DNA from: Thermoguttaceae bacterium
Lineage (GTDB): Bacteria > Planctomycetota > Planctomycetia > Pirellulales > Thermoguttaceae
Direction of reading: 5' to 3'
Length of the DNA stretch: 38,282 bases
Assembly (NCBI GenBank): GCA_029975295.1
Contig: JARKPK010000022.1
Location: 1-38,282, forward strand
Made by a program: the position numbers and the translations under genes. The notes under the pieces were generated by a model that saw only the letters and a program-made list of their open reading frames with translations, searched no databases and was not told the DNA's origin. Every line of letters begins with the position of its first letter. Positions within the stretch are counted from its first letter, which is position 1. Positions 25,938 to 35,209 of the stretch are shown here, piece after piece.

Positions 25938-26852
25938 ATGTCAGGATCTACACCGGTGGTCGACTTGAATCGCGTTATCGCCGGGGCACAGCTTCCGGCG
26001 TTGCCCCAAAGCGCTATCCGCCTGCTCGAACTGTCGCAGAATCCGGAGATTGGTGCGGCCGAGTTCGCTGCGCCCATCGAGGCCGACCCGGGCCTGACCG
26101 GCCAGGTGCTCAAGTTCGTCAACTCATCCTACTTCGGGTTTTCGCGAGAAATATCGAGTGTCAAGTTGGCGATCAGCCTGGTGGGCATGAGAACGATCAA
26201 GAACTTCGCGCTTTGGAGCGCGGTGTTCAGCCTGATGCCCAACCCGAAGTGCGGGCCGTTCGAGCTTAAGACGCTTTGGCAAGATTCGCTGCGCCGCGCG
26301 CTGTTCTCGCGCGACATGGCGCGGGTGCTTGGGGCGAAGGAGTGTGAAGAGGCGTTTGCCGCGGCGCTGCTCCAAGACATGGCCGTTCCCATCTTGGCCA
26401 AAGAATCGCCCCAGGTTTACGTCAAACTGCTCGAGGCCCGAAGCGAGGGCCGACTGCGCCTGTCGATACTCGAACAGCGTGTGTTCGGCTGGACCCACGC
26501 GACGGCAGCCGGATTGATGGCGCGCACATGGAACCTGCCCGACGCCTTTGCGCGGCTGGTAGAACGCCATCAAGAGATTGACTACTGGATGACTCAAGGC
26601 GCGCACGACCCCTTGGGGCTCGCTGTCGCCTTGTCCGCGTTGTTGCCGCCGGTGGTTGATTCCGTTTGGCAAGAGCGAAGCGTCTTTTTGGACTGCTACG
26701 CTCGCATCGACCGCCCGGGAAAGCCCGAAGCCGAGGAGCTTTTGGCCGCGGTTGATACAGGCTTCAGCGAGTTCGCGCCCGTGCTGAAACTGAGCACTCC
26801 GGCCAAGTCCATCCTCGACTTCTTGCACGAAGAGAGCGTGGCCGCCTCGTAG
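25938..26852 (+). CDS. HDOD-domain protein
   Basis: The product is 304 residues, mainly one HDOD domain (a catalytically altered HD-GYP relative found in signalling proteins). Typical segments are ALPQSAIRLLELSQNPEIG, EADPGLTGQVLKFVNSSYFG, then SSVKLAISLVGMRTIKNFAL and AFAAALLQDMAVPILAKE, where the HD pair of true phosphohydrolases is replaced by QD. A helical extension follows. There is no receiver, PAS or GGDEF domain attached. It converges on the kinase gene, leaving 9 bases between the stops. The output it controls is unknown. Confidence 0.9.
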   Translation: MSGSTPVVDLNRVIAGAQLPALPQSAIRLLELSQNPEIGAAEFAAPIEADPGLTGQVLKFVNSSYFGFSREISSVKLAISLVGMRTIKNFALWSAVFSLMPNPKCGPFELKTLWQDSLRRALFSRDMARVLGAKECEEAFAAALLQDMAVPILAKESPQVYVKLLEARSEGRLRLSILEQRVFGWTHATAAGLMARTWNLPDAFARLVERHQEIDYWMTQGAHDPLGLAVALSALLPPVVDSVWQERSVFLDCYARIDRPGKPEAEELLAAVDTGFSEFAPVLKLSTPAKSILDFLHEESVAAS

Positions 26853-26861
26853 CCCCGCGGC

Positions 26862-29822
26862 CTACTTTTTCTTCGGTTCGTCGTCGGTGAAGAATCGCTT
26901 GGGAACCGAAGGCGTGTCGATGACCGGCTCGGGCGTCTCGGGCTCGGCGCCCTTGGGCGGCGGCGCGCCCTCGACTTCGGTGGACGCCAATTCCACGCGT
27001 TCGCCATCGGCTTCAACATAAACCGTGAAATGGACTTTCGTCGTTTTGTTGAGAATCGAAAGAACGCCGACTAGCCCCGTGAATCCCTCGTGCGTCGCGT
27101 GGGCCAGCTTGCGCAGCTGCTCCGCTTGGTCCTTCGTCATTCCCGGGGGTTGTTTCTTGACGAACTCGTCGGCCTGCCTGATGGAATTCTTGGCCAACAC
27201 CATCTGTTGTTGGGCATCACTCAAACGCCCGAGCGGCTCGGGAACCGCCGTCTCAACCCTGCGGAAATTCGGTTCCCAGAAAATACGGCATTGGTTTCCC
27301 TGAAGGGTCAGGCGAAAACGGAGCACCAACGGAAACTTCAGGAACTCCTCATCCTTGTCGCCCACCTTGCGCTTGACCTTCTCACTCTTCTCATTGATAA
27401 CGACCAACAACTCCGATTTGCTCGAATCTACTCGGCCGCGCTCCGTCACCGGCGGCAACATCACGTCGGCCGGTGTCACATCCACCTTCAGGTTCGGCGC
27501 ATCAGGCTTCTTGATTTGCACGCGGACCATGCTCGGCTCGGGCTGGGTGTCGAGCCGCACGTTGACCGGTATCGGCCTGGGCCGGTCGAAGTCGAGCAGA
27601 ATCGGCGAGACTGGCTGCGGTTGATTGAACGCCACGAAATGGCTTGCCTCACCCGACACCAGTTTCAGCCCGCAATTGCGAAGCTGGTTGGCGCGGGCCG
27701 GCGCCTTAGTCGCCCCGGCCAGCCATTGCACAAGCAACTTTTCACCCTCCCAAGTCACCCGAGCAAGTTCGACGCGTTCCGCCTTCTGGCCTTTGGCCTG
27801 CTCGGCGATGGTCCAGGCCTTGCCCGGCGAGCCGGCGTCGCCGGAAAGCTCGAAGTCAAACGCCTTGAACGCCTGTCCGCCGAGCAACTGCACGTTCAGC
27901 GGCTTCTCGGCGGCCAGCTTCATCGGCGAAATCTCTTTCGCCTCGCCGACCGCGCCCGATTCGGCATCTTCCTTGGGCAGCTTCGGCAACTCGATCGCTT
28001 TGGGCGTTTCTTTGAACGGCTCGTACTTGGGCGGCGGTTTCGGTTTGTCCGGCGTCTTAGGCGGATCGGGCTTCTTCGGCTCAGCGGGTTTCGTTTCAGC
28101 CGGTTTTTCGGGCTGCTTGGGCGGTTCGGCCGGTTTCTCTGTCGGCTTCGACGGCTCATCTGCAGGCGGAGTGGCTGACGGTTGCGACGAAGACGCACCA
28201 TTGTCGGCATTGTCCGCCGGCTTCGCACCGTTGTCCCCTTTGTTCGTTTGTGCGGCGCCGCTCTTTGAACCCTGCGCGTCATCCGCCGCACTCTCCGCGC
28301 CTGAACCGCCCGGCTCATTGGTCGTGCTGCCCGACGCGGGCTGCCCGGCTTGCGGATTCGAAGGCTCTTCGTCGACGATCACGTTGGTGCGGTTCTTCAC
28401 AACCGACGGTTGCGACGAAGGCTTCTTGGCAACCGGCCCCTTATTCGACGATCCGCCCAGCCAGACATACGCGCCGGCCGCGATCCCCACCAAGAGCATC
28501 ACCGCCACCGCTGCCACGCTGCCAATGATCATCTTGCCGCGAGGAGTGCGCCACAGCGCCAATAGGCCCGCCGGCGCGGCGGCTTTCTCGCCCTGATCGT
28601 CAGAGTCGTCATCGCCGTCGACAGGCTCTTTCGCAACCCGCTTCTTGGCCGGCTTCTTTCCGGCCGCTTTCGTTTTGGCCGGAGAGGTTGCGGCCAAATC
28701 CAGAACTCGGAATTCGCCGCTGCTTTCGCTCTCGTCTTTCGCATCTTCGTCGTCGATGGCCTCGGCCCGCTTCAGAGGCGCCGGCCGCTTTTTCGGCCGA
28801 GGAGTCAGGCCGAGGGCCGAGATGGCTTCTGCAACCTCATCGGCCGACTGATAGCGATCCGCCGGGTCTTTCGCCATCATCCGTTCGCAGATCTCGATCA
28901 ATCCTTGCGGCGCGTCTTTCCGCAACTCGCTGATCGGCGACGGGTTCACTCGCTGGTGCTTCAGGATCTTCTCGTGCAACGTGCCCTCGGGGAACGGAGG
29001 CCTTCCCGTCAGAAGAAAATAGAGCGTGCAGCCCAGGGCGTAGATGTCGGCCCGATGGTCGAACTCCTCGCTTTCCAAGGCTTGTTCGGGCGCCAGGTAA
29101 TCGACGGATCCTAGTACCGTCTCATCCGTTTTGCCATTGTCCGATTCGGCCCGCCCAACCAAACGCGCCAAGCCCATGTCGAGAATCTTGAGCACCCGCT
29201 GGTTATTCACCACCAGATTCGACGGCTTGATGTCGCAATGGACGATCTTCTGCTTATGGGCCTGAGCCAGCCCCTCTGCCGCCTGCCTGGTGAAATCGGC
29301 CGCCAGCGCGCACTCGAGCGGCCCATCGCGCTTGACCATTTGCTCCAAGTTGACCCCGTCGACATACTCCATGACGATGTAGTAGCGATCGCCTTCTTGG
29401 TCAACGTTGTACGCATGAACGATGTTCGGATGATCCAGGGCGGCAATCGCGCGGGCTTCCGAGAGAAATCGCTCCAAAGAACCGGGCTCGCGCCCCAACT
29501 GTTTGCCCAACACTTTGATCGCCACGCGGCGATTCATCATGATGTGCTCGCCGAGGAACACGCTGCCCATCCCCCCGCGGCCGAGCAACTCGATCAGTTT
29601 GTACTTGCCCAAGAAGAACGTGCTGCGCCCGGCCAGCAATTGTCCCGCTTGCCACCGCGTCAGAAGGCTGTGCTTGGTTAGCAGCCGTGCCGCAGCAACG
29701 GCGTCGTCCGCGTTCCCGCCGCTCGATTCAACGAGCTCCCGGGCCTCGGCCAACTGCTCCGCCGAAAGCAATTTGCTCTTTTCCAGCAACGTGAAGAAGT
29801 CGTCCGCGGTAGCAATCGCCAT
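26862..29822 (-). CDS. Transmembrane serine/threonine protein kinase
   Basis: The product is 986 residues from the ATG at 29822, with GGAGAG about 8 bases upstream. A short N-terminal helical region (1-70) leads to the Hanks-type kinase domain (about 73-340): Gly loop LLGRGGMGSVFLG, K103 in VAIKVL, catalytic loop VHCDIKPSN (D197), DMG in place of DFG (D215), and VLGSVDYLAPEQALE. HCD in place of HRD makes it a non-RD kinase. A charged Lys/Glu/Asp linker follows. One membrane segment is at 431-457, then a very long Pro/Lys/Glu low-complexity spacer (about 460-620) and a C-terminal external domain (about 640-986) of no recognised family. No PASTA or WD repeats are seen. The external domain is presumably the sensor. 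The gene has no partner phosphatase nearby. Confidence 0.93.
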   Translation of the reverse strand: MAIATADDFFTLLEKSKLLSAEQLAEARELVESSGGNADDAVAAARLLTKHSLLTRWQAGQLLAGRSTFFLGKYKLIELLGRGGMGSVFLGEHIMMNRRVAIKVLGKQLGREPGSLERFLSEARAIAALDHPNIVHAYNVDQEGDRYYIVMEYVDGVNLEQMVKRDGPLECALAADFTRQAAEGLAQAHKQKIVHCDIKPSNLVVNNQRVLKILDMGLARLVGRAESDNGKTDETVLGSVDYLAPEQALESEEFDHRADIYALGCTLYFLLTGRPPFPEGTLHEKILKHQRVNPSPISELRKDAPQGLIEICERMMAKDPADRYQSADEVAEAISALGLTPRPKKRPAPLKRAEAIDDEDAKDESESSGEFRVLDLAATSPAKTKAAGKKPAKKRVAKEPVDGDDDSDDQGEKAAAPAGLLALWRTPRGKMIIGSVAAVAVMLLVGIAAGAYVWLGGSSNKGPVAKKPSSQPSVVKNRTNVIVDEEPSNPQAGQPASGSTTNEPGGSGAESAADDAQGSKSGAAQTNKGDNGAKPADNADNGASSSQPSATPPADEPSKPTEKPAEPPKQPEKPAETKPAEPKKPDPPKTPDKPKPPPKYEPFKETPKAIELPKLPKEDAESGAVGEAKEISPMKLAAEKPLNVQLLGGQAFKAFDFELSGDAGSPGKAWTIAEQAKGQKAERVELARVTWEGEKLLVQWLAGATKAPARANQLRNCGLKLVSGEASHFVAFNQPQPVSPILLDFDRPRPIPVNVRLDTQPEPSMVRVQIKKPDAPNLKVDVTPADVMLPPVTERGRVDSSKSELLVVINEKSEKVKRKVGDKDEEFLKFPLVLRFRLTLQGNQCRIFWEPNFRRVETAVPEPLGRLSDAQQQMVLAKNSIRQADEFVKKQPPGMTKDQAEQLRKLAHATHEGFTGLVGVLSILNKTTKVHFTVYVEADGERVELASTEVEGAPPPKGAEPETPEPVIDTPSVPKRFFTDDEPKKK

Positions 29823-30499
29823 CGATGGCTCTCCAACCACCAAACAGTGCCCAATACCCCGACAAGCAGCGGCCGACGAAGACCGCTCGACAGCGCGCCC
29901 GAACGCCGGCTGAGGCCGCAGCCCGCTTGCTCAGCTCGCAACGGAAATCGCGGAATAGCGTCGTGCAGTCGGCGCGACGCCCCCGCTTTGCGCGCGAATG
30001 CCCTTACACACTAACCAAGTGCAATGATTGGTTGCCGCGCTCACCGCGAAAACCGTTCGTTCCGAAAAAACTATCGCCGCCAAGTTCATCGCGGCGTTTC
30101 GGCCATACTCCACGCGGCAACGAGGCCGTCGGGCCTCGAGTTTCCGCGGTTCGGTCTAGACTATCCCCACGATTGACAGTCTATCGGTTTGGCCAACAGA
30201 TTGCAAATCTTTCTCGACGGAAACGCCCCCGAGCGGACGAGTTGCGCCCGCCATAGCCGCGGCCATTTCCGGGAGTATCGCCGGGAGAACCCGTGCCGGA
30301 AGGCCACCGAAATCACCGATCAAGTCGGGCCAGTTTCGGTGATGGAAGACCGCAACGCTCCGTTGCGACCAATCTCAAGCCCGACAGGCGGCCGTCCATG
30401 AGACGCCCGGCCCTCCGGCCGGCCGATTGTGTTTCTCGCCGCACGGCGAACGCACTCAAGCATCGTTCAGGTAAGGGTTTTCGGCCGCAATCGCTCGCC
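29823..30499. other. Gap between the kinase and mcsA
   Basis: About 680 bases between divergent genes. Open frames at plus 29825-30256 and minus 30313-30690 show no family resemblance. Apart from the mcsA promoter just past its end I recognise nothing in it. Confidence 0.4.
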
Positions 30500-30527
30500 T
30501 TGACACCCTTCGCCCCACTGATACAAT
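30500..30527 (+). promoter_or_regulatory. Strong sigma70-type promoter of mcsA-mcsB
   Basis: A perfect TTGACA (30500-30505) and TACAAT (30522-30527) are 16 bases apart, with expected start near 30534, 64 bases before the mcsA ATG. No CIRCE element or CtsR-like heptad repeat was seen around it. Confidence 0.65.
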
Positions 30528-30597
30528 CCGAATACGAAGAGGCAAAATCGGTTGGAGCTCGGCAAACGGCCCGGCTCTCGAAAGGGGCCAGCAACTT

Positions 30598-31122
30598 ATG
30601 AAATGCCAGAAATGCGACAAGCCGGCCACGTTTCACATCACCGAACTTACCAATGGAAAGCCCGTTGAACTTCATCTTTGCGAGGATCACGCTCGCGAAT
30701 ACCTGACGGCCTCAGGGACCGAGACTTCCCCGCCGGGCAGCATGGCGTCGTTGTTGGCTCAACACATCATGGCCCAGAAGATGCAGGTCGGCCAAACGGC
30801 TCAAGAACTAGCGGAACTGGATCAGCAATCGTGCCCGTTCTGCGGGATCACCTTTTTTGAATTCCGCAACCAGGGCCGATTAGGCTGTCCGCACGACTAT
30901 TCGGCGTTCCAGCCGCAATTAGAGCCGCTGATCCTTAACATCCACGGCGAAGTCGAGCATGCGGGCAAACGCCCGCGGAAGTCGCCCAAGGTGAGCGAGC
31001 GACGCACTCTGCTGATTCGGCTCCGCCGCGAGATGAAAGAGGCGGTGAGCGAAGAGCGCTACGAGCGGGCCAAGGAGCTGCGCGACGAGATTCGGCGGAT
31101 TGAATCTGAGCCCCTCGAATGA
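30598..31122 (+). CDS. mcsA: McsA, activator of the protein-arginine kinase (UVR-motif zinc protein)
   Basis: The product is 174 residues (B. subtilis McsA 185). It starts MKCQKCDKPATFHITEL with a CxxC, followed by LHLCEDHA, and later SCPFCGITFFEFRNQGRLGC: two zinc-binding modules. The C-terminal UVR motif EERYERAKELRDEIRRIE ends the protein. McsA binds McsB and stimulates its arginine phosphorylation. AAAGG lies about 12 bases before the ATG. The mcsB gene follows on the same strand, almost without gap. Usual neighbours ctsR and clpC are absent. Confidence 0.93.
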   Translation: MKCQKCDKPATFHITELTNGKPVELHLCEDHAREYLTASGTETSPPGSMASLLAQHIMAQKMQVGQTAQELAELDQQSCPFCGITFFEFRNQGRLGCPHDYSAFQPQLEPLILNIHGEVEHAGKRPRKSPKVSERRTLLIRLRREMKEAVSEERYERAKELRDEIRRIESEPLE

Positions 31123-31142
31123 GGGAAAGCGGAGAGCAGGCT

Positions 31143-32225
31143 GTGGACTTGAACGACCTGACCAAATCAACCGGCGAGTGGCTGCGCGGCGTCGGCCCCG
31201 AAAGCGACATCGTGATCAGCAGCCGCATCCGCCTGGCCCGCAATCTCGCCGAGTTCCCGTTCATCTCGCGTACCGACGATCAACAGCGAGCTCAAATCGA
31301 GAAGTTGATGAGCGAGGTCGTTCACCAATGGCGCGACGACGGCGATTTGCTCTACTTGGACCTCGAATCGTTATCGAACATCGATCGGCATCTCCTGGTC
31401 GAAAGGCATCTGATCAGCCGCGAGCTGGCCGAAGGCCGCGGCCCTCGGGCCGTTGCCATCGATCCCAACGAAACCTTCAGCCTGATGATCAACGAAGAGG
31501 ATCACCTCCGGCTTCAGGTTCTTCAAAGCGGCTTCGACCTCAAGGCGGTTTGGGAAAAAGTCAATCGCATCGACGACATCATCGAACAGCGCGTCGTATA
31601 CGCTTTCCACGAACACTTGGGCTATTTGACGGCCTGCCCCACCAACGTCGGCACCGGCCTGCGAGTTAGCGTGATGCTCCATTTGCCCGCGCTGGTGATC
31701 ACCCGCCAAATCGAAAAGGTGTTTCGCAGCTTGCAGAAGATCAACCTGGCCGTTCGCGGGCTGTTCGGCGAAGGTTCGCAGGCGATGGGCGATTTTTACC
31801 AGATCAGCAATCAGATTACGCTCGGCCGCAGCGAAGAGGAATTGATTCGCCAGGTGAGTGAAGTAGTGCCGGTCATCATCGACTACGAGCGGCAGGCGCG
31901 GGAGTTTCTCATCAAGGAGAGTCACGAAAGCTTGCACGACCGCGTCAGCCGCGCGTTCGGCATTCTCTGCACCGCTCAGACGATCAGTTCTGAAGAAACG
32001 ATGCATTTGCTTTCAAGCGTTCGCATGGGCGTGAACCTCGGGTTGCTTCCGGATCTGAAAATCCCTTCGGTTAACGAACTGTTCATTCGCACTCAGCCGG
32101 CGCATTTGCAGAAACTGGCCGGCGGGGAACTGGAAACCACCGATCGCAACATCGAACGGGCCCGATTTCTGCACCGATACCTGAATCAGGAAAGCGGCGG
32201 ACAAGCGTACGGCGACGCGAATTGA
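31143..32225 (+). CDS. mcsB: McsB, protein-arginine kinase
   Basis: Phosphorylates protein arginines, which in Firmicutes marks proteins for ClpCP degradation. The GTG at 31143 gives 360 residues (B. subtilis 363) and has GGAG about 8 bases upstream; an in-frame ATG at 31119 overlapping the mcsA stop by four bases is the alternative. The guanido-kinase domain is clear: GPESDIVISSRIRLARNL at the start, HEHLGYLTACPTNVGTGLR with the catalytic Cys, then VMLHLPALVITRQIEKVF and GLFGEGSQAMGDFYQISNQ. The C-terminal part has LLSSVRMGVNLGLLPDL. The two genes surely form one transcript. The target protease in this organism is not shown in the window. Confidence 0.95.
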   Translation: MDLNDLTKSTGEWLRGVGPESDIVISSRIRLARNLAEFPFISRTDDQQRAQIEKLMSEVVHQWRDDGDLLYLDLESLSNIDRHLLVERHLISRELAEGRGPRAVAIDPNETFSLMINEEDHLRLQVLQSGFDLKAVWEKVNRIDDIIEQRVVYAFHEHLGYLTACPTNVGTGLRVSVMLHLPALVITRQIEKVFRSLQKINLAVRGLFGEGSQAMGDFYQISNQITLGRSEEELIRQVSEVVPVIIDYERQAREFLIKESHESLHDRVSRAFGILCTAQTISSEETMHLLSSVRMGVNLGLLPDLKIPSVNELFIRTQPAHLQKLAGGELETTDRNIERARFLHRYLNQESGGQAYGDAN

Positions 32226-32390
32226 TTGAGCGGTTCCGCGTCGAAACAAATCCGCGAAAAACCGGAAACAGTCCGGTCGGGCGAGTCGCCTGATCGACCG
32301 CCTTGCTGCGACAACGGCCGTCCTTGCTCTTTTATGCGGACCTCTTTCGCACCGCGAGTTCCGATCGATCGCGAAATGGCCGCTGCGCCG

Positions 32391-34094
32391 TCAGTTCCCG
32401 CCTCGCTGCTGGGCGACAATCGCCGCTCGGCTTTTCAACGCATCTTCGTTCTGCGGATCAATTCGCAGCACCTCGTCGAAGTCGTCCAAAGCCGATTCAA
32501 GATCGCCCAGCTTATAATAGACGTACCCGCGATTGCTATAGGCTGCCGTGAACCGCGGGTTGAGCTGGATGGCTTGCGTGTAGTCTTCGATTGCGGCGGT
32601 CAGCTTGTTCTGCTTGCGCAGCGCCAATCCGCGGTTGTAATAGACCTCGACGTATCGCGGATAGAGTTCCAACGCGCGGCTGTAGGCCGCAATGGCTTCA
32701 TCGAGCTTGTCGGCCTTGTGCGCCTCGACGCCCTGCCGATACGACTCCTTGGCCTTCTCGCGGCGCGACTCGATCGCCTGTTCGAGCCGATCAATCAGGC
32801 GCTGCGCCGCTTGATCGTCGTGAACCCAACTCTTGTAGTCCTCGACCGGCCGAGCGTCGTGCAGAATGAGGAACACGTAGTCTTCGGTCGCCTCGGGCAT
32901 TCTGTCTTTGCCCGCCCGGAGCAACGCCCGATGAAAGCGGGCTTCGGCCAGCGATTCGTCCAGTCTCAGCGCCTCGTCCAGATCGGACAGGGCCGCATCC
33001 GTTTCGCCCTTGCGGAGACGGACCCAGCCGCGGTAGAACCAAGCCATCGGATCGCGCGGAAGCAGCTTGATCGACTCGTCGAGGTCGGTCATCGCCTTGT
33101 CGTACTGCTGTTTGCGGGCGAGCGCTAACCCGCGTTCACGATAGGCCTCGGGAAAATCGGAATCCAATTCGATGGCCTTGTTGAAGTCGTCGATTGCGCG
33201 ATCGTATTCGCTCTTGCGGGCGTAGACGTACCCGCGGTGAAACCACGCGGCGCTGCCCCGCGGAGCCAGTTCCAGGGCTTTGTTCACATCGGCCAGCGCC
33301 CCGTCCAAGTCGTCCAGCAGGGCGCGGCAGTATCCCCGTTCGTTCCAACCATCGGCGTCCTGCGGGTCGATCTTGATCACTGCCGTGTAGTCCGCGATGG
33401 CGCGGCGCACGTCGCCCATCAGCTTGGCCACCTCGGCGCGGCTGACATAGACCGAGACATCGTTTGGGGCCAAACGGACGGCATGATTCAGGTCGGCTAG
33501 GCCGCGTTCCATGTCGCCCATCATCGCACGAACATAGCCGCGGTCTCGGTAGGCGGGCGCATAACCCGGGTCAAGACGAATCGCCTCATCGAAATCGGCC
33601 ACGGCCTTTTCCATTTCGCCGGCGCGGTAGTAGCAGAACCCACGATGGAATCGGGCGACCGCGCTTCGCGGTTGCAAACGAATCGCTTCGGCGAAATCGC
33701 TTAGCGCTTTCTCCGTCTGTTGCATCTCCACCCGAAGCAGGCCCCGTTGAATCAGGGCCTCGGCGAACGCCGGGTTGATCGACAACGCCCTGGAGAAACC
33801 GGCCTCTGCTTCTTCGTACTTCTCGTTGCGCAGGGCCGCAACTGCTTGATTGAACGCTTCAACCTCAGGCCGCGACTCGATGATTCCGCCTTCCCGCAGC
33901 CGCGGATCGCCCGGCGGCGCATCTTGCCGCGGATCGCGTCCGAGCAACCGCGGTCGGGCCGGCGGTTCGGCGGCAGCATCCTCCGGGGCCGGTTCGCGGG
34001 GGCCGAGCACCCGCGGACGCTGCGCCCACGATGGACTCGAAAATAACCCAAAGGTCAGCAGCAATGCCGCAAAGGTCGCAAGAGCTCGTCTCAT
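32391..34094 (-). CDS. Secreted TPR-repeat protein
   Basis: The product is 567 residues. Residues 1-24 form a signal peptide (RALATFAALLLTFGLFSS, cut after SWA). A Pro/Arg/Asp-rich stretch follows to about 70. The rest is a run of tetratricopeptide repeats at 34-residue spacing, about a dozen, for example ALINPAFAEALIQRGLLRVE-like units, AVARFHRGFCYYRAGEMEKA and PAYRDRGYVRAMMGDMERGL. A helical insert (roughly 400-450) interrupts the run. No enzyme domain is present, so it is probably a protein-binding scaffold in the periplasm. A good promoter lies at 34182-34211. It converges on mcsB. Confidence 0.9.
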   Translation of the reverse strand: MRRALATFAALLLTFGLFSSPSWAQRPRVLGPREPAPEDAAAEPPARPRLLGRDPRQDAPPGDPRLREGGIIESRPEVEAFNQAVAALRNEKYEEAEAGFSRALSINPAFAEALIQRGLLRVEMQQTEKALSDFAEAIRLQPRSAVARFHRGFCYYRAGEMEKAVADFDEAIRLDPGYAPAYRDRGYVRAMMGDMERGLADLNHAVRLAPNDVSVYVSRAEVAKLMGDVRRAIADYTAVIKIDPQDADGWNERGYCRALLDDLDGALADVNKALELAPRGSAAWFHRGYVYARKSEYDRAIDDFNKAIELDSDFPEAYRERGLALARKQQYDKAMTDLDESIKLLPRDPMAWFYRGWVRLRKGETDAALSDLDEALRLDESLAEARFHRALLRAGKDRMPEATEDYVFLILHDARPVEDYKSWVHDDQAAQRLIDRLEQAIESRREKAKESYRQGVEAHKADKLDEAIAAYSRALELYPRYVEVYYNRGLALRKQNKLTAAIEDYTQAIQLNPRFTAAYSNRGYVYYKLGDLESALDDFDEVLRIDPQNEDALKSRAAIVAQQRGGN

Positions 34095-34181
34095 AGTTTC
34101 TCACCCAAAGCTCCGTGAAAGCTGACGGGACGCGGCCCGGCGGCGTCCTGATCGCTCGCGCACAACCCAAACCGAAACAGG

Positions 34182-34211
34182 ATTATAGTGCAACGGCGAT
34201 GGTTGTGTCAC
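34182..34211 (-). promoter_or_regulatory. Sigma70-type promoter of the TPR gene
   Basis: On the minus strand GTGACA (34211-34206) and a perfect TATAAT (34187-34182) are 18 bases apart, about 88 bases before the TPR ATG. Confidence 0.55.
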
Positions 34212-34339
34212 GGCCAGAAATTGCCAAGACCTGTTTGCAAATTGCCCGAATGCGGCGGCTTGAAGCTCTTTTTTGACGGAGCAATCCGGCCCCCGTAGCA
34301 AGGAATCGTCTCGCGCCGCATTGGTCATTGGGCGGCGAT

Positions 34340-35053
34340 TCACCGGTTCCAATCGTCGGTTGCGTAGCGGCGCTGCACCAAGATTTCGGTCCGTTGCCGC
34401 GGCCAATCAAGCCGGGGCGTCTGGGCCTGAAAGGCGGCGGCAACAGTCGCCCGAAGGGCGACTGGATCGGCGTCGAGATTGGCGACGAACTGGCCATGCG
34501 GTCGATCGCCGCGATAGGCCGGGCGGCGCGGCGGCATCAACAGGAAACGATCGATGAGATCGATCGGAAACTGGTAGAGCAGGGTTCCGTGATACAAAAC
34601 GTGATTCCGTCGGCATCGAACGCTGTTGCCGGAGAACTTCTTGCCCCGATGCGTCAAGTCGCTCGTGCCCTCGCGCTCCACCACAAACCCCAGCCGGGCA
34701 AGCCCTTCGGCCAGCGCGCCGAGCACAAAACGGTGCATTCGCTCGACATCGGCCAATTCGGCCCGTTCGCCGCGGCAGAGAACCAGCGAATACATCAGAC
34801 AGCCCGGCCCGGCCACAATCGCCGCTCCCCCGCTGCTCCGACGCACCACAGTCGCCGAATAGCGGCGGCATTGCTCTAAATTCACCTCGGCGGCGATCTG
34901 CGATCCGCGCCCCACAACCACCATTGGGCGAGCGGGCTCCCACAATCGCAACGTTTCGCGGCGGCCTTCGTGCTCTTCCGCTTCGCACAACAAGGCTTCG
35001 TCCAAGGCAACGTCGGCATAGGGATCAGATAGTGTCAGATCGAGCAATTCCAT
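34340..35053 (-). CDS. lplA: Lipoate-protein ligase A family protein
   Basis: Attaches lipoate (or transfers octanoate) to lipoyl domains of 2-oxoacid dehydrogenases. The product is 237 residues, the catalytic domain only, without the C-terminal accessory domain of E. coli LplA. The BPL/LplA/LipB fold is indicated by LRLWEPARPMVVVGRGSQ, VVRRSSGGAAIVAGPGCLMY (about 69-88), and RGKKFSGNSVRCRRNHVLYH with the catalytic Lys at about 139. A LipM/LipL-like octanoyltransferase is an alternative. It lies downstream of bioA on the same strand with a 156-base gap. Confidence 0.86.
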   Translation of the reverse strand: MELLDLTLSDPYADVALDEALLCEAEEHEGRRETLRLWEPARPMVVVGRGSQIAAEVNLEQCRRYSATVVRRSSGGAAIVAGPGCLMYSLVLCRGERAELADVERMHRFVLGALAEGLARLGFVVEREGTSDLTHRGKKFSGNSVRCRRNHVLYHGTLLYQFPIDLIDRFLLMPPRRPAYRGDRPHGQFVANLDADPVALRATVAAAFQAQTPRLDWPRQRTEILVQRRYATDDWNR

Positions 35054-35209
35054 CGGTTCGAGTCTTCGACATTAGGAAAAACGCAGGCAAACGGGCATTA
35101 CCGTTTCCAACAGTCGGACGGGCGCAACACGGTATTTCGCAGCGACGAGAACCCAACATGCGGATATTGCGGGCATCCGATCGCTTCGCTGCAATCGCGG
35201 CGATTTCCT

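Noticed and set aside
32261-32277. ACCGG/CCGGT hairpin between mcsB and the TPR gene as terminator
   Set aside because: Only 5 bp and without a T-run.
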